Made by a program: the position numbers and the translations under genes. Positions 42,515 to 51,543 of a stretch of 64,000 nucleotides of DNA are shown here, piece by piece. Below the pieces are notes generated by a model. It had not been told where the DNA came from, did not search any database, and was given only the letters and a program-made list of their open reading frames with translations. Positions within the stretch are counted from its first letter, which is position 1. Each line of letters opens with the position of its first letter. The DNA comes from Trichosporon coremiiforme (taxonomy: Eukaryota > Basidiomycota > Tremellomycetes > Trichosporonales > Trichosporonaceae). Location of the stretch: the NCBI GenBank assembly GCA_039545355.1, contig BCJJ01000004.1:1320801-1384800 (forward strand), read 5' to 3'.

Positions 42515-43487
42515 ATGTCAACCCTTGTCAACCTTGTCAACATCACACTGGACGCTCTCCACAATGAACTGCCCTTCCTTTTTTTCGTCTACTTCCACAG
42601 CCCAACAACAAATCCTCAAAGCCGGCGACGGCCAACGACCAACGAGCGACGTGCATGCCGTGAGACTCGCGATATCGGATATCCCCTTCTCAGACGAGGT
42701 ACTCACCTTCCCGCGCTCAGACTACTCTTAAGTTTACGCACGGCACGACAAGCCGCGATTTCGGACTGCCGATGTCACCGATGTCTTGCTGGCAAAGGCG
42801 ACATTACGCTCGTCACGCTTTTTTGATGCGGCACGGCCTGGCGCTGGTCGAGACGAAATCGACGCGCGCATCTTCGCGTTCGCCGTTCTCGATAAGGTTA
42901 TTCAGCTGTGAGTCCATTCCTTCCGTCTCTGAGTGACTACTATGGTCGATCTTGTGCGCTGACCGTCAAGGAACGCGTTTCTGCGTATGCAGGAGATCGC
43001 TGACCCCTGGCCTTTCCTTCATGAGCTCGAGGAGTGGCGCAGCTTCGTCGACGATTTGATTGGAGTCGCGTGTGGCCACGCCGCAGCTAAGCTGGATTTG
43101 CTTCGGCCATCCCGTCTAGGCGATGACCTGCACGTACCCAGCCCTTCGCTTCGAATGCTTCCTCTTCCAACGCTGCGCCTTCTGCTCCGCAAATGCATGG
43201 AGTGGTTCCGGGACTCTTCTGACTGCCTGCAACCGAACTGGGACTCGTATCCCTGCCTCAACCTCAAGTCCCTGCTGGGCCCACTGTACTGGCGACCCCC
43301 ACGAGTCACCGACCGAGAGAAAGGACTCAAGTTGGTAGGAATAGGTCGACTCCTTCGGCCTGGAAAGCCGCTTGTGGACTGTAGACTCTTCAGAAACGAT
43401 GTCCTACTCTCCTACGCAGTTGCTGACCACCTCGCCGGGCTGCGCCTGGGAGATCGTGGCCCTGAGACTATGGACACGTCGGTATGA
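42515..43487 (+). CDS. Unrecognised spliced protein (orphan C)
   Basis: Best model: exons 42515-42698, 42733-42907, 42971-43487, 291 residues, phases consistent. The clearest coding parts are exon 2 (RTADVTDVLLAKATLRSSRF; DEIDARIFAFAVLDKVIQL) and exon 3 (EIADPWPFLHELEEWRSFVD; PTLRLLLRKCMEWFRDSSDC). The intron 42908-42970 is well formed (GTGAGT...GCTGACCGTCAAG). The first intron (GTACTC...TTAAG, 34 nt) is weak. Without it, an alternative start at 42564 reads in the frame of exon 2 but meets a TAA at 42729. No family recognised. Confidence 0.45.
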
Positions 43488-44146
43488 CACCTGAATCACT
43501 GTGACCTACGAACTAGCTGAGCTTGAGAAGCGAAGCTCTCACAGCTGCCGGGCTTGGTGCTGCTGATACTGCTGCTGCGACTGCAAATAGCTCTTACAGC
43601 TGCAGGGCCTGCAGCTGAGTCCCAATGTACTTCCATAGTTGTTAGGTCGAGATGACGCTGGAGCACTGACGGCCGGTGCAGGCGTGGAGGCTCGGGGTCC
43701 TCAAACGATGCGGATGCAAGCCACGTCCGACAACAGGCACTGTCATGCGTTCTCACTGCTATCCGGGACCTACGGTTTGAGCCTTCCGATGTAACAATAG
43801 AACACGGCCTTGCATGGTGTCGATATCACTGCTGACGGTGGACGATTGAAGCGTTAGTGCCAGGTCCAAGCGCCTGTCGGGTGATTGCCGAGATAGGGAC
43901 AAACCCTCTTCGAGCGCACGGAAATGACGTAGCGCCGATCCCACCCATTTTTCCGTCATCAGCCTGACGACGCTCGCTCCGCACTCTGAGCTCCATCCTC
44001 GAAGCCTACTGCGAGCCCCAATCCTCTTCTTCCTCTTCTCCAACTGCCACCTGCGCATCCACCCCCCATCAACAGCGAGCCCGACCCGCATCTCGACGCA
44101 CGATCGCACGAGCCGCCGCCAGCCGCCAGACGGAAAGGAAGCAGTC
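43488..44146. promoter_or_regulatory. Upstream region of the SGNH-like gene
   Basis: 659 bp. The last 130 bp form a CT-rich leader. A 130-codon minus-strand frame (44148-43759) overlaps the start codon but has no protein-like features and is taken as chance. Confidence 0.4.
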
Positions 44147-46067
44147 ATGTCCTCAAACCAGCAGCACCAGCAGGGGCAGGCGCAGCAGACTCAGCAGCAC
44201 CAGTACCATCAGCAGCCGTCTCAGCAGCAGCCTGAGCCGATTTCCCAGGCTCACCTTCAGCAGTCGCAGCAGCAGTATCAGCAGCACCAAGCCCGGATGC
44301 AGCAGCAGCAGCGTGAGCTGCAGCAGGCTGCGCAGGCACAGTCCCCGGCCGCAGGGACTGCTACGAACTCCAACCGTTACAGCCAGCAACCTGCACAGAA
44401 CGCGCAGCAGCAATCCCTGGGAACGCAGGCTCTGCATGGCGGACAGTCGGAACAGTCCTCCTCGGCCCAGAATCGTTCGTCGCAGAAGGTGCCCCAGCCG
44501 ACTGTGCGCCCCGTGAAGCAGACACAGCCGACGCAGCAGCAGCTGCAGAAGCCTCTGCCGTCTCAGCCATCCCAGCCCCAATCGCAGCAGCAGACGCAGC
44601 AACAGTCGAAGGAGCAGGCTTTGCGTGCGGAACAAGCTCATGTGAACCAGCAGCCCTTCTTCCGGCCGCACGAGACGGCCACCCACCAGTCCCGGCAGGC
44701 ACAGCAGGGCAACCCTGTCTCTGTGCCCGCCCGCTCGTCCTCTATCAAGCGTACAGGTGGCACGAACACGACGCACACGACCAGCTCCAACCACACTAGC
44801 AGCCACGGCAAGTCGGGCAACACCCCCATGATGTCCTGGCTGACTGTGCTGGGATTCCTGGCCCTCGGTCTCGCCATCTTCGTCAAGGACCCGCTGCACC
44901 GCCGCACCACGCGCGTTCACTATCCCAAAGACCATGGCGGTGACAAGGGCCAGACGCCCATCGGCGACTCGGAACGCCTCAATGCGTGGAAGCACGTGCC
45001 CGTCAAGGAACTCCGTGTCGACGAGAGCTTCTGGAACAAGGAGCGGCCGTTTGACTGGCCCCACGCCAAGCGCCTGGTTGTCTTGTGAGTGAACTCTGGC
45101 GACCGTGAGCTGACGAACAGCGGCGACGAGACCGTCTCCAGCGCAGCCGGCAACGCGCACGGCCACCCCAACGGACTGAACGAGCACAAGGGCCTGCGCT
45201 GGACCGACTACCTTTACAAGTGAGCTGCAGGGAGGCTGCAGGGTGTATTGACGCTAACGGTAGATCGTTTATGGACGATGACGCGCTGTACCACAACCTC
45301 GCCACTATTGGCAGCACGGCGGGCGACATCGAGGCGCAGATCAAGGCCTTCCAGTCCATGAGCGCGGTGCAGGGCTCGAGCTTCAATTCGGACGACACGC
45401 TCTTCGTTATCGGAAGCGGCGAGGAGGCCGTCGTGAGTTCACTCCGTGCATCCGCTGCGACGCCTGAAATGTCAGCTGACAGCAGAAACCACTCGACGGG
45501 TCCGCCGCCAAGGCGCCCGCTGTCACTGCGCAGGTGAACGATCTCATGAGGCGCGCCGAGCAGCTGTGGACTGCCGGTGCGCGGTCGTTCCTCTTCGTCG
45601 GCCTGCGTGAGGCGGGCGACGACGGCCGTGCCCGCGAACACTGGAACGCCGAGCTCGGCGACGCCCTGAACAAGTTCAAGAAGGCGCACCCCGCCGCCAA
45701 CGTCATGCTGTTCCGGTACGCGGACTGGTTCGATGCGGTGCGCGCGCACCCCGACATTGTCGGCATCACCGAGTGCAAGCGCGAGGTCGAGCCGCACACA
45801 GACAGCGCGCGCCTGGGGTACTGCATCGACACGTTTGGGGATGAGACCTGGCCCCTCGACCGTCTGCTCAGCCACGCCGTCAATGGATACCTCGTGAAGC
45901 ACTCGCGCGCCGGGGGTGGGCGGAAGACGGAGGCTAGCGGAGGCAAGCAGGGCAAGCAGGGCAGCAAGCAGGGTAACAAGCACCGCAACCACGAGCACGA
46001 GAAGAAGAAGGAAAACAAGAAGAGCGACGGGAGGAGGAAGGGCAAGATGGGCAGTAAGAGTAGCTAA
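44147..46067 (+). CDS. Membrane-anchored SGNH/GDSL-like protein lacking catalytic residues
   Basis: Four exons: 44147-45084, 45121-45219, 45264-45432, 45486-46067; 595 residues. Residues 1-190 are Gln-rich (runs of QQ with H/S/P). One membrane helix follows at about 228-246 (SWLTVLGFLALGLAIFV), so a type II topology with the rest in the lumen or outside is likely. The C-terminal domain follows the fungal GDSL/CE16 layout: LVVFGDETVSSAAG in the place of FGDSYSDTG, GLRWTDYL, DTLFVIGSGEEAV where GxND is expected, RSFLFVGL, and DETWPLDRLLSHAVNGYL at the Asp-His block. The nucleophile Ser, the block III Asn and the DxxH pair are all changed. It may bind rather than cleave a glycan. The end is a Lys-rich low-complexity tail. 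Confidence 0.6.
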
Positions 46068-46696
46068 AAGTCGTTAAAATCACACCGTACATAGTCAGCA
46101 GGCATGTAGTCCAAACATGAAACTTTCTTGAACACACGCAGCATCTTACGTCTACCTAAGTTGATGCAGACACCCGGACCGCGGTACCACCGGAAGAGGC
46201 GGAACTTGGCAACACTCTCAGGCTGATAAGATATCACCTGACCGAGCTAGCTGGAGTGGCTGCCCACTCCGTTCCTGTTCGGCACATACGGCATACAGCA
46301 GCATTGGCACACGGTACGCCGCCCTTGGCTTATGCCTCCCACACGCCTCCGAGGTCAGCAGACCCAGAATAGGCCGGTTCTCACGCCCAGACCGGCCTCA
46401 CCAAGGCTCACCGGACGTATCGATGCATGCGAGCGTGCATGCGTGCGCATGTGGGCAGGTACTGGCTCGTTACGAGGCATACCAGCAGCGATCTGGCAGC
46501 CTTTGGAATTTGCGGGGATCTGGCGTGTGTGCTGCGGTGGGAGGAGAACAAGACACCGAGGTGTGGGGGTTGGGAGGGCGATAAGCTATAAAGAGCGCTG
46601 CTTCTGGGTCTGGCCTAGCAACGGGCTCTCACACCAAGACAACACCTCACACTCAAGACACTTGCCGAACAAGACAGTTAGGAGAACGACGCAACA
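46068..46696. promoter_or_regulatory. Upstream region of the deacetylase gene
   Basis: 629 bp. A TATAAAG at 46587-46593 sits about 104 bp upstream of the ATG. No other gene is supported. Confidence 0.45.
46587..46593 (+). promoter_or_regulatory. TATA box of the deacetylase gene
   Basis: TATAAAG in the context AAGCTATAAAGAGC, about 104 bp before the start codon. Confidence 0.5.
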
Positions 46697-47659
46697 ATGC
46701 CAGGCAGAATCATGTGCTCGTAAGTGACGACAAACAACTGGCTGGGAAGCGATCTTGCTGACGGCAGCTTCGGCGTGGATGTCGATGCGGTCGCGGGCTG
46801 GCTCGGCAGCTACGGCGGCGAAGACAGTGCGTCCGACGTATCGCGCGGCCTGTTCGCGGGCGAGGTCGGCGTGCCGCGCCTGCTCAAGCTGTTCAAGAAG
46901 CTCAACATGAAGACGACGTGGTACATTCCCGGCCACTCGCTCGACACGTTCCCGGATCAAATGGCGCAGGTACGCGACGCGGGCCACGAGATCGGTCTGC
47001 ACGGGTACTCGCACGAGAACCCCACCTCGCTCTCCGTGCAGCAGCAGAAGGACATTCTCGACAAGACCTTCAAGCAAATGACCGACTTCCTCGGCCATCC
47101 GCCCAAGGGCTCCGTTGCGCCTTGGTGGGAGGTCTCCGTCAAGGGCGCGGAACTCCTCCTGGACAAAGGCATCGAGTACGACCATTCGTTTATGCACCAC
47201 GATTCGCAGCCGTACTACCTCCGCACGGGCGACACTTGGGTCAAGATCGACTACGACAAGCCCGCCTCACACTGGATGGAACCCGTCAAGCGCGGCGAGA
47301 CGACGGGCATGGTTGAGATTCCCGTCAACTGGGAGCTGGACGACCTGCCGCCCATGATGTTCATGAAGACTGCGAACAACTCGCACGGCTTCGTCGACGT
47401 ACGCACCATTGAGCAGAAGTGGAAGGACCACTTCACGTACCTGTATGAGAACGAGCGCGACACCGGCTTCATCATGCCCATCACTGTCCACCCGGATGTC
47501 AGTGGCCGCCCCCATGTGACCCTCATGCTCGAGCGCTTCATCAAATGGGTCAACACCCACGACGGCGTCGAGTGGGTCACCATGCAGGAGATCGCCGACG
47601 ACTTCCGCAAACGCGTTGCGCCTCCCAAGGGCGCGCGCATGCCGAAGGGCATGAAGTAG
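46697..47659 (+). CDS. NodB-domain polysaccharide deacetylase (PuuE/HpPgdA-like)
   Basis: Metal-dependent deacetylase or amidohydrolase. Two exons, 46697-46719 (23 nt) and 46768-47659, give 304 residues. The NodB core has the catalytic Asp in FGVDVDAV, the metal-binding pair in GLHGYSHENP (HxxxH) and the motif APWWEVSVKGAELL. The segment DYDKPASHWMEP and the late WVTMQEIADDF fit the PuuE/HpPgdA branch rather than the secreted chitin deacetylases. There is no signal peptide, so it is probably cytosolic and its substrate may be a small molecule (allantoin-like or N-acyl compound) rather than chitin. The start is fixed by the short first exon, whose GTAAGT donor joins in phase 2. Confidence 0.85.
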
Positions 47660-47866
47660 CCTGACGCTTGGTAGTTCCGAAGCGAATGTCAGTAGTCTAT
47701 GATTTCTTTATGCTTTTGCATTCTTGCGGCGAGGCCGCTTCTACTGCTTCGCCGCTAATGCCCGGTCGCTGCACGCAACGGCCAGGCGTTAGCCGTGAAC
47801 CCTCCCGGTCCCATGGGCAGGACAGGAAAAAGTTCCCCGCTTATGATAGTTTTTGATGTCGTCTGC

Positions 47867-49223
47867 TTAGATCTCCTTGGCCTTGGAGAGCGACTCGATC
47901 TTGGTGAGGGCCTCCTCGAGGAGAGCCTTCTGGGTAGCGGGCTTGGCGATCTCAGAGGCAACGTTGGCGGTGACGGTCTTGTAGAGAGCCTGCTGCTCGG
48001 CCTCACGCTGCTGCTGCTCGTAGCGGACCCACGAGTCGAGGACGGACTTGACCTCGGCCTTGATGGCGGACTCCTGCTGGAGGAGGAAGTTCTCGTGCTC
48101 AATCTTGTTGGTCTCCTTGGAGACGTTGTAGAGCTGCTCGGTGAGGGGAACGACGTCCTTGAGCGACTCGAGCGAGTCAAGACGGGTCTTGATCGACGAG
48201 GCGTGGCCGTCCTTGGCCTTGTAGAGGATGTCGCGGATGCGGCCGATGTGGCCCTCCGCCCACGAGTTGTAGGGCGCGACAATCGACTTGGAAATAGCCG
48301 TAAGGATGACAAGGAAACCGACGAACAGGACAGTCTCCTCGTTGGCGACCTGGGGTTAGCTTGCTGTCGCAGTCGAAGCTCGGTTCGGATGTGACACGGG
48401 CATCGCCGATGGACGCATTCGTACGGCTTCCCGTCCGACAGATGCCCTTGAACACACCCTACACCTCGACACCCACGTAGAGCTCGTTGGAGACGGCGGC
48501 GGCGGTCAGACCAGTACCAAGGAGGATACCGCCGGTCTTGGACCAGAGCGAGGACGAGGGGACCTTGTTGATGATCTCCGAGGCCTTCTCGTCAGGCGAG
48601 GGCTCTGCATTGTCAGCGACGCGATTCCGACGATTGTTGATGTGTGGTCGATTGCGCTTCCATCCTCGACGCCGACTGGTTCCCCAATTACTCCGCTTTT
48701 CGACACCACCACCTAGCCGAATTCAGGCACGGATCGCCAACACATCGACATCGATCTGCATTTCGGCTTGTTGACGGCCTCGGAACGCTTCCAAACCACG
48801 ATCGCAGCATCTGTTGTGCTCGATATCGATGTCGATGAGTTTGGCGTGCACTGAATCGACCGTTTCGCTTCCCTTTCCCAGCTTTCGTGTTCTTCCCTTC
48901 AACGTCCAACCAGATTCGATCACACCTTCCCACCCCAGTCTTCCACCTCTCTCTTCTCTCTCTCTCTCTCATTTCCAGTCTCTTCTTCCCATCTCTGCGC
49001 GTGGCGAATCATTCGAGCCGGTCGGGTTACTCACGCGAAGCGTAGTTGCGAGCCCTGGTTAACGTCAGCAAAACGCCTCAAAATCAAAATGTATGCGGGT
49101 CCTGAACGCGAACTGAAGCCGGAGTTGTCGTCGTCGTTCGGGCCGAATTGGTACGCACTGGAGGACGGCGCGGGGGGCAACGCGAGCGCCCCGGAGGGTG
49201 CTGAGGGCGAGACGGGAGGCCAT
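47867..49223 (-). CDS. ATP4: Mitochondrial F1F0 ATP synthase subunit 4 (b subunit)
   Basis: Peripheral-stalk subunit that holds F1 still against the rotating c-ring. Four exons, read downward: 49223-49159, 49054-49035, 48604-48477, 48349-47867; 231 residues. Exon 1 is a presequence (MASRLALSTLRGARVAPRAV). The mature part has the family start (PSPDEKASEIINKVPSSSLW), a first membrane segment (GGILLGTGLTAAAVSNELYV), NEETVLFVGFLVILTAISKS as the second, and a long amphipathic helix (YEQQQREAEQQALYKTVTAN). Exon 2 is only 20 nt, and the intron after it is 430 nt, very long for this genome. The exon 3 donor is GTGGGT, chosen because it gives the family-typical ELYVANEET. Confidence 0.92.
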
Positions 49224-50098
49224 TTTGAGTGGTGAGGAGTGGAGGAGGGGTGGTGAGGAGGGTGAGCAGCTGGCTCTTGTCGCTGTCCTTGTCGCGGAAC
49301 GGAGAGTCACGGAAGGGTCCGCGGGAGCAAATCCACCCAGGCATCGGGATTATGGAGAATTAGGCGACGTCGCACCGTTTCCGTGTTAGTGGCACCGCCC
49401 CTCTACAGTGATGCAACCATACTTCGACATTGCACTATACACCGTGCATGCCATCGACGACGCCGACACCTCCGCTGCATTGGGAGTGCCGATACTGACA
49501 GCGCGGCGACATGCACACTTGACGTTGAGGATTGTTTCGTCACTGTAGGGGCGCCGGCATTGGCTGAATTTTCGGCCGGACTGATCGTGTATGTAGGCGG
49601 CCTCGGAGGACTTGACTTCGCATATACTGCAGTCGTGATAATCGTCTGCGAAGCGATGGAGAGGCAGCCGCTTCATGGGACTACAAGGCCAAGCCCTAGC
49701 AAGCTTGTATTCTCGTGCTTGATATCTTCTCGGCGCCGTCGCTGCCGGTCCAGTCAGACCCAACCGTGGAGCATTAAAGCGAGTGGAGGTCAGACCGGGT
49801 GATGGTGCAGAGTGATAGATAGATGGAGCCTCAGCACGGCTTCCAGCATGCTGGATGCACCTCTTCTGTAGCGTCGCCTAGTATTGTTTGCGCGCCGCAC
49901 CGCTCTGCATTATGTCGCCCTCTCCATGCATCATCGCTGCACGCTAGAGACAACAAAAGTGCAGACAATGGTGAAATAGGCACTTACGTAACACTATTAT
50001 TACGTAAAGAGCCTATAATGACTCTGACCCTACGCGACCACTAACCAACGTTACCATCACCATCGATCGAAAGTTCGACAACAAAGGGCATCGGCACG
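49224..50098. promoter_or_regulatory. Divergent region, ATP4 and LEO1
   Basis: 875 bp between divergent start codons. An AT-rich patch (ACGTAACACTATTATTACGTAA, 49986-50007) is the only notable element; it contains paired TTACGTAA-like half sites. No gene is supported. Confidence 0.4.
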
Positions 50099-51435
50099 AT
50101 GTCATCCGACAACGAGAACGACCTGTGGGGCGAGTCGTCGCCGCCGGCTCAGGCGCCGTCACCCGCCCCCGCGACGCGGCATCCGGACCCTGACGACGAG
50201 GACGAGCCCGCTGAGGAGGGCGGCGGCGACATTGTGAGTTGGCTGCGCTGCGTTCCAACTAACTCCAGTTCGGCGATGACTCTGACGGACACACGCACGC
50301 GAGTGCGCGATCCTCGCGCGCGGGATCCGAGAATCCGCTCGAGTACCCGGAAGAGGACGAAGACGTCGAGGAGATGCAGGAGGTGTGGGCGAACGTGCCG
50401 CTTCCGCAGTGGCCGCGCCTGAAGCCGACAGACGGAAAGGTTTGGCACATGAAGCTGCCCGCGTACGTAAACCTGGAGTCCCAGCCGTACGACCCGGAGC
50501 TGTATCGTGCCTCGTGCGAGGACGACGGTGACCTGAAGCCCGTCGAGGCGAAGAGCAAGATGATCGGCGTTCGCAACACGATTCGATGGAAGTGGGTCAA
50601 CGGCCCCCACGGACCGGAGAGGCGGAGCAACGCCCGCATGCTCCGCTGGAGCGACGGGAGCGTCTCGCTCCAACTCGGCAACGACCTCTTCGACCTTGCG
50701 CCGAGCTACGGATCCACCCTCGCTCGTCCCCAGGACGCAGCGCCGCCCGCCGCCGCAGAGGCAGGTAACGCCGAGACGTCCTTCCTCTGCTACACAAGTC
50801 ACCACGAGCAGGTCTTAGTCGCGGAGACCGCCATCGCGGGCCAGGTCAACCTCGTCCCGACCAGCATGGACAGCAAGACGCACCGCGAGCTGGTGAACCA
50901 CGTGGGCCAGCAGCACACGAAGCACTCGCGTATGAAGATTCTCGACGACATCGGGGACAGCTCCAAGGTCGCCGAGCTGCTGGCGCGTGCGGCTCCCCAG
51001 CGCCCTGTCGCTACGAAGCGCCCCGCGCGTCCTGGAGCGAACAAGTACGGCGGCCCCGGCGGCCGATCCCGCCTCAAACGCGCCGACAGCGAGGACTCGG
51101 GCTTCGGCTCGCCAGAGCGCCGCCGCCGCGAGGCGAGTTACGACGAGGACGATGGCTTCGTTGTCGCGGACACGGACGACGAGAGCGACTCGGACCGCAG
51201 GCGCAAGAAGAAACGCCGCGACCGCGAGGAGGACCTGGACGAGATGGAGATTGCGGAGCGCCTCATCGAGGAGCGTGAGCGTGCGCGCAAAAAGGCGAAG
51301 AAGAACAAGCCTAGGAGGAAACACAAGACGTACTCATCTGACGAGGATGAGGAGGAGGAGCCGGAGGCAGAGGAGACGGACGACGACGCCGAGGGCGAGG
51401 CTGACGACATGGACGTGGAGAGTGAGGAGGAGTAG
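50099..51435 (+). CDS. LEO1: Paf1 complex subunit Leo1
   Basis: Component of the RNA polymerase II-associated Paf1 complex, which promotes histone H2B ubiquitination and H3K4/K36 methylation during elongation. Two exons, 50099-50233 and 50269-51435, give 433 residues. Both ends are acidic or charged. The conserved Leo1 domain spans about residues 90-260: NVPLPQWPRLKPTDGKVWHM, LPAYVNLESQPYDPE, then MIGVRNTIRWKWVNG, SNARMLRWSDGSVSLQLGN, and the late KHSRMKILDDIGDSSKVAEL. The last 150 residues are alternating acidic and Lys/Arg-rich tracts (RKKAKKNKPRRKHKTYSSD) ending in DVESEEE, as in other Leo1 proteins. Confidence 0.93.
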
Positions 51436-51543
51436 AGCGTGAGCGAGCAGTTATGGCGCGATAGATGCCCAGTGTATGCACCTGTATTCGACTATCATAC
51501 ATCGACTCTAGCATTACTTCAGATTCTACGGATTATGACTAGA

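Noticed and set aside
42729..42731. Premature TAA as a nonsense mutation in orphan C
   Set aside because: A model starting at 42515 with a 34-nt intron (42699-42732) removes this stop and keeps all phases, so a nonsense change is not required, although the intron is weak.
43759..44148. 130-codon minus-strand gene overlapping the SGNH-like start
   Set aside because: The start arises from the palindromic CATG shared with the plus-strand ATG. The translation has no structure or splice continuation.
48605..49034. Box C/D snoRNA in the long ATP4 intron
   Set aside because: Partial ATGAT-like motifs exist but no paired C and D boxes with a closing stem could be found by eye.
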